Source: Nitrospira sp. (GTDB lineage Bacteria > Nitrospirota > Nitrospiria > Nitrospirales > Nitrospiraceae). From it: a stretch of DNA of 64,000 nucleotides. Of this stretch, positions 60,557-64,000 are shown in pieces; the stretch's first letter is position 1; each line of letters opens with the position of its first letter. The position numbers were made by a program, and so were the translations under genes. Under the pieces are notes generated by a model. That model did not search any database. It was not told the DNA's origin and worked only from the letters and a program-made list of their open reading frames with translations. The stretch is from contig VOPR01000018.1 in the NCBI GenBank assembly GCA_009594995.1, positions 1 to 64,000 of the forward strand, read 5' to 3'.

Positions 60557-62191
60557 TCAGAAATTTCCGGCTTGCACCACATCCTCGAGACTATTGATAT
60601 CCAGCCAGTGCCCGACCGTATACAACACCCGAATCGGATACTCTCGACGCAGAAGCTCCTGCAGCAACTGAGGAATGCCGGCCTTCCGGTTTTCCGGCTG
60701 AATCAGCATTTCCAAAATGAGGTTACTGACGTCACCGGCTGCTGATGGGGAGAGCTTGAGAAACCCCATCCAGACGCCATGTATCGACTCAGGCGATATC
60801 GTATTTCCCAATTGCTTGAGATAAACTTTCGCATTGAAGGCTTTTCTCGAATTCGGAAGCGTGCATTCAGCAAACCCGCCCAGTCGCGCATAACTGGTTT
60901 GGTCCTGCCAGTTACTGTCGACGAAAATCACGCAATCATCCTGCTCCTGGCACAATGCCTGCGGAATATACTTATTAAATAACACGTCTCCATAGGATAC
61001 GATCGTCGGCTGAAAATGCCCCTTTCTGGATTGCAGGGCCAGCGACAGGGACGCCAACTCGCCGGTCTCGGAAAAGTCAGCATTGTCGACATACGTCAGA
61101 TTGGGAAGGGTGACGGCTTCTTTTTTGTACCCACGAACGACCAGAATGTCTTTAATCCCCACGGCATTGTAGGCATCGACGACGTGAGACAGGATCGGCG
61201 CCCCCTGAATTTTGACCATGGTTTTGGGTTGATCTTCGGTCAGTTCACCCAATTCCGCGCCTCGGGACGCAGCTAGCACGACCGCCGACGTACCGTCGGC
61301 TCCTCGCGGAAGATAGCGCTCCTCGGCATCCAAAAGCTCCGCGGCATTTTGGAGTCGAAAGATTTCCGAAACCGGCGCCACCTTGTCTTCGATGGAGAGC
61401 AGATTTTCACTCTGCTTCAAGGCCCGCGCGGTTTTCTGCATGGTCGACACGGCGGCCCGCAACATATGATTCGCCCAAATCACCATCGAAAAGCCGTGTT
61501 GCCGAAAAACATCCGTAGGCGTGGAATAGTACTTTGTCGGAACGATTACCACGGGACACCGATTGCCCCATTCCCGTTTGAACGCCAGGATCTCATCCGG
61601 CACCGAAAGCGCACTGTGAATGAGGATGCCGTCCGCCCCGGCCTGGTGATAGGCCTCAGCCCGGCGTAAAGCCTCCGTCAGGCCCCAGCCACAAATGAAC
61701 GCCTCCACCCTGGCGATGATGCAAAAGTCCGGGTCTGTTTGCGCATCCTTACCCGCTTTGATCTTGCCGCAGAATTCATGCATATCGGCCATGGGCTGCG
61801 CGTCGCCCTTCAGAAAACTGTTGGTCTTGGGAAACAGTTTATCTTCAATGCAGACCGCGGCAATGTTGCGCTGTTCAAGCTTGCGGATCAGCCGCTGCAT
61901 GTTATTGAAATTGCCGTACCCCGTATCACCGTCGAGGAGGATTGGAATCTTGGTGGCATCGGACATGAACTCCAGATCCTCGAGCACCTGAGTCCAGCTT
62001 GCTTCATTGTTGTCACGGACTCCGAACTGAGCGGAAATGGAGAGGCCGCTGGCCCAGATACCCGGGAACCCGGCCTCCTCCACAATCTTTGCGCTGAGTC
62101 CGTTATGCGCTTCGCAAATAAACTCCAGATGATCAGAGAGTAGCAGGTTGCGAAATTGGCGGGTTTTCGTGAGCGGTTGTCTCGAATTCAT
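60557..62191 (-). CDS. aepX: PEP mutase fused to nucleotidyltransferase
   Basis: A 544-residue fusion. Residues 1-295 are a PEP mutase that makes phosphonopyruvate by C-P bond formation. It has [17 protein letters not shown], and the mutase-specific loop [19 protein letters not shown] (EDKxxxxxNS) separates it from isocitrate-lyase-like hydrolases. Residues about 305-544 are an NTP-transferase domain ([33 protein letters not shown]) of the type that makes CMP- or other nucleotide-linked phosphonates. Its first motif reads [14 protein letters not shown] instead of AAGxGxRL. It is the first gene of a two-gene operon with the decarboxylase. Confidence 0.93.
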   Translation of the reverse strand: MNSRQPLTKTRQFRNLLLSDHLEFICEAHNGLSAKIVEEAGFPGIWASGLSISAQFGVRDNNEASWTQVLEDLEFMSDATKIPILLDGDTGYGNFNNMQRLIRKLEQRNIAAVCIEDKLFPKTNSFLKGDAQPMADMHEFCGKIKAGKDAQTDPDFCIIARVEAFICGWGLTEALRRAEAYHQAGADGILIHSALSVPDEILAFKREWGNRCPVVIVPTKYYSTPTDVFRQHGFSMVIWANHMLRAAVSTMQKTARALKQSENLLSIEDKVAPVSEIFRLQNAAELLDAEERYLPRGADGTSAVVLAASRGAELGELTEDQPKTMVKIQGAPILSHVVDAYNAVGIKDILVVRGYKKEAVTLPNLTYVDNADFSETGELASLSLALQSRKGHFQPTIVSYGDVLFNKYIPQALCQEQDDCVIFVDSNWQDQTSYARLGGFAECTLPNSRKAFNAKVYLKQLGNTISPESIHGVWMGFLKLSPSAAGDVSNLILEMLIQPENRKAGIPQLLQELLRREYPIRVLYTVGHWLDINSLEDVVQAGNF

Positions 62192-62850
62192 TGGCGCAGG
62201 AACCTTTCCTCAAAGAATGTCCAGGCTTTTCGTCGATTCAGATCTGTTTCGTTTCAGACGCAACCCACTGAGCACAATATCAGTCGCCGCTGAAGGTTGG
62301 CCAGGGAGAATTGCACCCTTCGGAGACCATCGCACGCATCGTGGAGACGCGCATCGTTCACGCCTCAATCACATAGATGCAACACGCGACGGGCAAATAG
62401 TAGCCGAGTCGAGGGCATCGGCGCCACCTAGCTCTCCCCTGTAAAGCGGCACAGAGACACACGCTGCCGCCGACTGCATCTCTTGGTGAGACATGTAATC
62501 GCGACTCGCTACAGAAGCTCAATCATCATGATTGCGCCAAACGACTGAACCGCGCCACCGAGCTCGCCCCGCCACTTAGTAAACCAGGCACGACTGCCTG
62601 CCTCAGCCCATCCGAACCACAACCCGGGAAGGTTGCGAACAACCTTCGCAGTTCCTGCCACGTCTCCTATACCCGAATCAGTCTCTAATCTTCCGTGTTC
62701 TATCCAACACAGTGGAATATTATTGAGACAGGCCGTTCCGGAACTAGGCTTTACCTGGCCTATATTTCAATCACTTACGGATGAGACCACTGGCAAGAGA
62801 CTTGCTCACTTACCTGAACTGTAAAGCAGACCTCGGAGGATTTGTAAGGG
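62192..62850. other. Intergenic region with two small hairpins
   Basis: 659 bases between the diverging PEP mutase and lipoprotein genes; no gene is supported. Two perfect stem-loops are present: caggca/tgcctg with a CGAC loop at 62585-62600, and gaaggttg/caaccttc with a CGAA loop at 62628-62647. Neither is followed by a T run in the plus direction. They may be part of a structured leader, or relics. Two plus-strand frames (62148, 62633) lack ribosome sites and motifs. Confidence 0.45.
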
Positions 62851-63345
62851 ATGGGCACCATGAGAAATAAAACACTGAGTTTATTCGCCATCCTGGTGAC
62901 GGCTCTCTCAGCCGTTGGATGCCAATCTGGCGCCACCACCTCCGTCCGCTACGACAATGTCCGATTCATGGACGTATGGAGCACCTACACCCACTGCCTT
63001 TCGGCTGAAGACATCCAGGTTGCCATGCTGGACTCGAGCAAGCTCCGTGAAGTGAGCCGGATTCAAACCACCCGGTCATCGCTCGAAACCATCCTGCCGA
63101 CGAGCCTGAAGAATATGGTTACCCAACCTGGCTCGCGCCTGGCTGTGGACGTTCACGCCATGGCAGCAGCTTGCAGTTTGCATGCGGGGGATCTCGCTCT
63201 GTCTGCCGGGGAACCGGACCTGGCAAGAGATCAGTTCCGGGAGGTCTTGCACAGCCACACCGAATCTGACTACTCCTACTACACCGCGCAAGCACGGGAA
63301 CGGCTCACGCAACTCGAACTCACGCTTCAGGCGGCTCTCCGCTAA
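62851..63345 (+). CDS. Small putative lipoprotein, family not recognised
   Basis: A 164-residue protein with a basic start, hydrophobic segment (LSLFAILVTALSAVG) and a Cys at about residue 24 (SAVGC), consistent with a lipobox. The rest is helical and TPR-like at the C-terminus (AGDLALSAGEPDLARDQFRE, then YYTAQARERLTQLELTLQAA). No family is recognised. ATG 62851 and ATG 62860 are both possible starts; the second has AAGGG 9 bases upstream. It stands between the phosphonate pair and glgA, and its role in either pathway is not supported by anything else. Confidence 0.7.
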   Translation: MGTMRNKTLSLFAILVTALSAVGCQSGATTSVRYDNVRFMDVWSTYTHCLSAEDIQVAMLDSSKLREVSRIQTTRSSLETILPTSLKNMVTQPGSRLAVDVHAMAAACSLHAGDLALSAGEPDLARDQFREVLHSHTESDYSYYTAQARERLTQLELTLQAALR

Positions 63346-63374
63346 CTCACGCCTCACCGCCTGCGGGCGCACGT

Positions 63375-64000
63375 TTACTTTTCCAGTGCGCCCTCTGGCG
63401 TAACCACGTCATGGAATAGCTGCAGATAGATTGCGGCAGAACGAGCCCAGGAGAGATCCTGCGTCATTCCCGTCTTCACGAGACGCTGCCAGTCCGACTT
63501 TTTCCGATACACAGACAGCGCCAGCAGAAGGCAGGTCAGGAGTGAAGCTGAACTGGCATCCATAAAACTGAAGCCGGTGGCCCGTTTTTCGTTCAAGGCT
63601 CGCGGCGTATAGCCGACGACGGTATCCGCCAATCCTCCCGTTTTTCTCACGATCGGAACCGTTCCGTAACGCAGACTGTATAACTGAGTAAGACCACAAG
63701 GCTCGTAGCGGGACGGCATAATAAACATATCCGCTCCGGCTTCGATCCGGTGGGCCAATCCCTCGTCAAACGCATTCCTGACGGCAATTTTCTCAGGGTA
63801 ACGTTCCGCCAACTCACGCATCTGTTGTTCATAGAGCGGATCCCCTGTCCCGAGAATCGCCACTTGCGCATCGAGCTCCATGAGGTCCGGAAGAATCTCG
63901 ATGACTAGGTCAATCCCCTTCTGGCTCGTGAACCGGGCAATGACTCCGAGGAGCGGCCCCTTCACCGAACGAAGCCCCAGTTCCCGTTGAAGCGCCTTCT
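63375..64000 (-). CDS. glgA: Glycogen synthase, C-terminal part (5' end outside window)
   Basis: The minus-strand frame stays open past 63965 to the window end (GTG codons there are internal), so the N-terminal part is missing. The visible 208 codons hold the second GT-B domain of glycogen/starch synthase (GT5): LLGVIARFTSQKGIDLVIEI, the ADMFIMPSRYEPCGLTQLYS motif with the EX7E-like Glu, and VRKTGGLADTVVG. It uses ADP-glucose to extend alpha-1,4-glucan. It ends convergently with the lipoprotein gene; an 8-base-pair stem (gggcgcac/gtgcgccc, 63365-63393) spans its stop codon. Confidence 0.95.
   Translation of the reverse strand, partial: KALQRELGLRSVKGPLLGVIARFTSQKGIDLVIEILPDLMELDAQVAILGTGDPLYEQQMRELAERYPEKIAVRNAFDEGLAHRIEAGADMFIMPSRYEPCGLTQLYSLRYGTVPIVRKTGGLADTVVGYTPRALNEKRATGFSFMDASSASLLTCLLLALSVYRKKSDWQRLVKTGMTQDLSWARSAAIYLQLFHDVVTPEGALEK

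Noticed and set aside
63375-63965. GTG at 63965 as start of glycogen synthase
   Set aside because: The frame continues open to the window end with family-like sequence, and the protein would lack its first half.

Overview
The window looks like a chromosomal stretch of a Gram-negative bacterium with a large envelope and exopolysaccharide investment. A Nitrospira-like member of Nitrospirota is my best guess. This rests on the gene mix: a PilMNO/GspDEFG hybrid with a lipoprotein secretin carrying a C-terminal cohesin-like domain, XrtA/PEP-CTERM-type polysaccharide genes, and moderately high GC with AT-richer accessory patches. No rRNA or housekeeping marker confirms it.

Layout. (1) 1-9.65 kb, minus strand: a type II secretion / type IV pilus-like machine in the order secretin, two pseudopilins, LysM lipoprotein, GspF, GspE, PilM-, PilN-, PilO- and PilP-like proteins (the last cut by the window edge). 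(2) 9.8-15.7 kb: a mixed junction with an acyltransferase, a TviB-type nucleotide-sugar dehydrogenase, a secreted lectin/lyase-like protein and a decayed IS3-family element. (3) 15.9-50.1 kb, minus strand: a very long run of glycan genes. It has eight or nine glycosyltransferases, an O-antigen ligase/polymerase-like protein, two sugar epimerases/decarboxylases, and many decoration enzymes: carbamoyltransferase with SxtJ and a 51-aa DUF5989-like protein, asparagine-synthase-type amidotransferase, FemAB-like transferase, ATP-grasp ligase, NodB deacetylase, FkbM methyltransferase and DegT aminotransferase. A sub-cassette at 41.6-50.1 kb (RfbF, LhgO-like oxidase, SDR, C-methyltransferase, RmlC-like, DUF4910, Fe/2OG oxygenase, paratose-epimerase-like) probably makes a branched or deoxy CDP-sugar. 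(4) 50.6-57.9 kb, minus strand: the assembly and export core. Two Wza-like export proteins are followed by an outer-membrane barrel, a fused Wzz/tyrosine autokinase, the initiating sugar transferase and an XrtA-type polysaccharide deacetylase. A divergent LuxR-type regulator sits at 58.3 kb. (5) 59.3-62.2 kb: a two-gene phosphonate module, PEP mutase fused to a nucleotidyltransferase plus phosphonopyruvate decarboxylase. (6) 62.9-64 kb: a small lipoprotein and the C-terminal part of glycogen synthase, which mark the end of the glycan locus.

Working model (inference). The sugar transferase at 51.5 kb starts the repeat unit on a lipid carrier. The glycosyltransferases extend it with CDP- and UDP-sugars made in the locus, and the decoration enzymes add carbamoyl, amide, methyl, acyl and possibly phosphonate groups. 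The fused co-polymerase/kinase with the cognate low-molecular-weight phosphatase controls chain length, and the Wza-like and barrel proteins carry the polymer out. No flippase, no exosortase and no sugar 4,6-dehydratase is visible in the window, so the pathway must use genes elsewhere.
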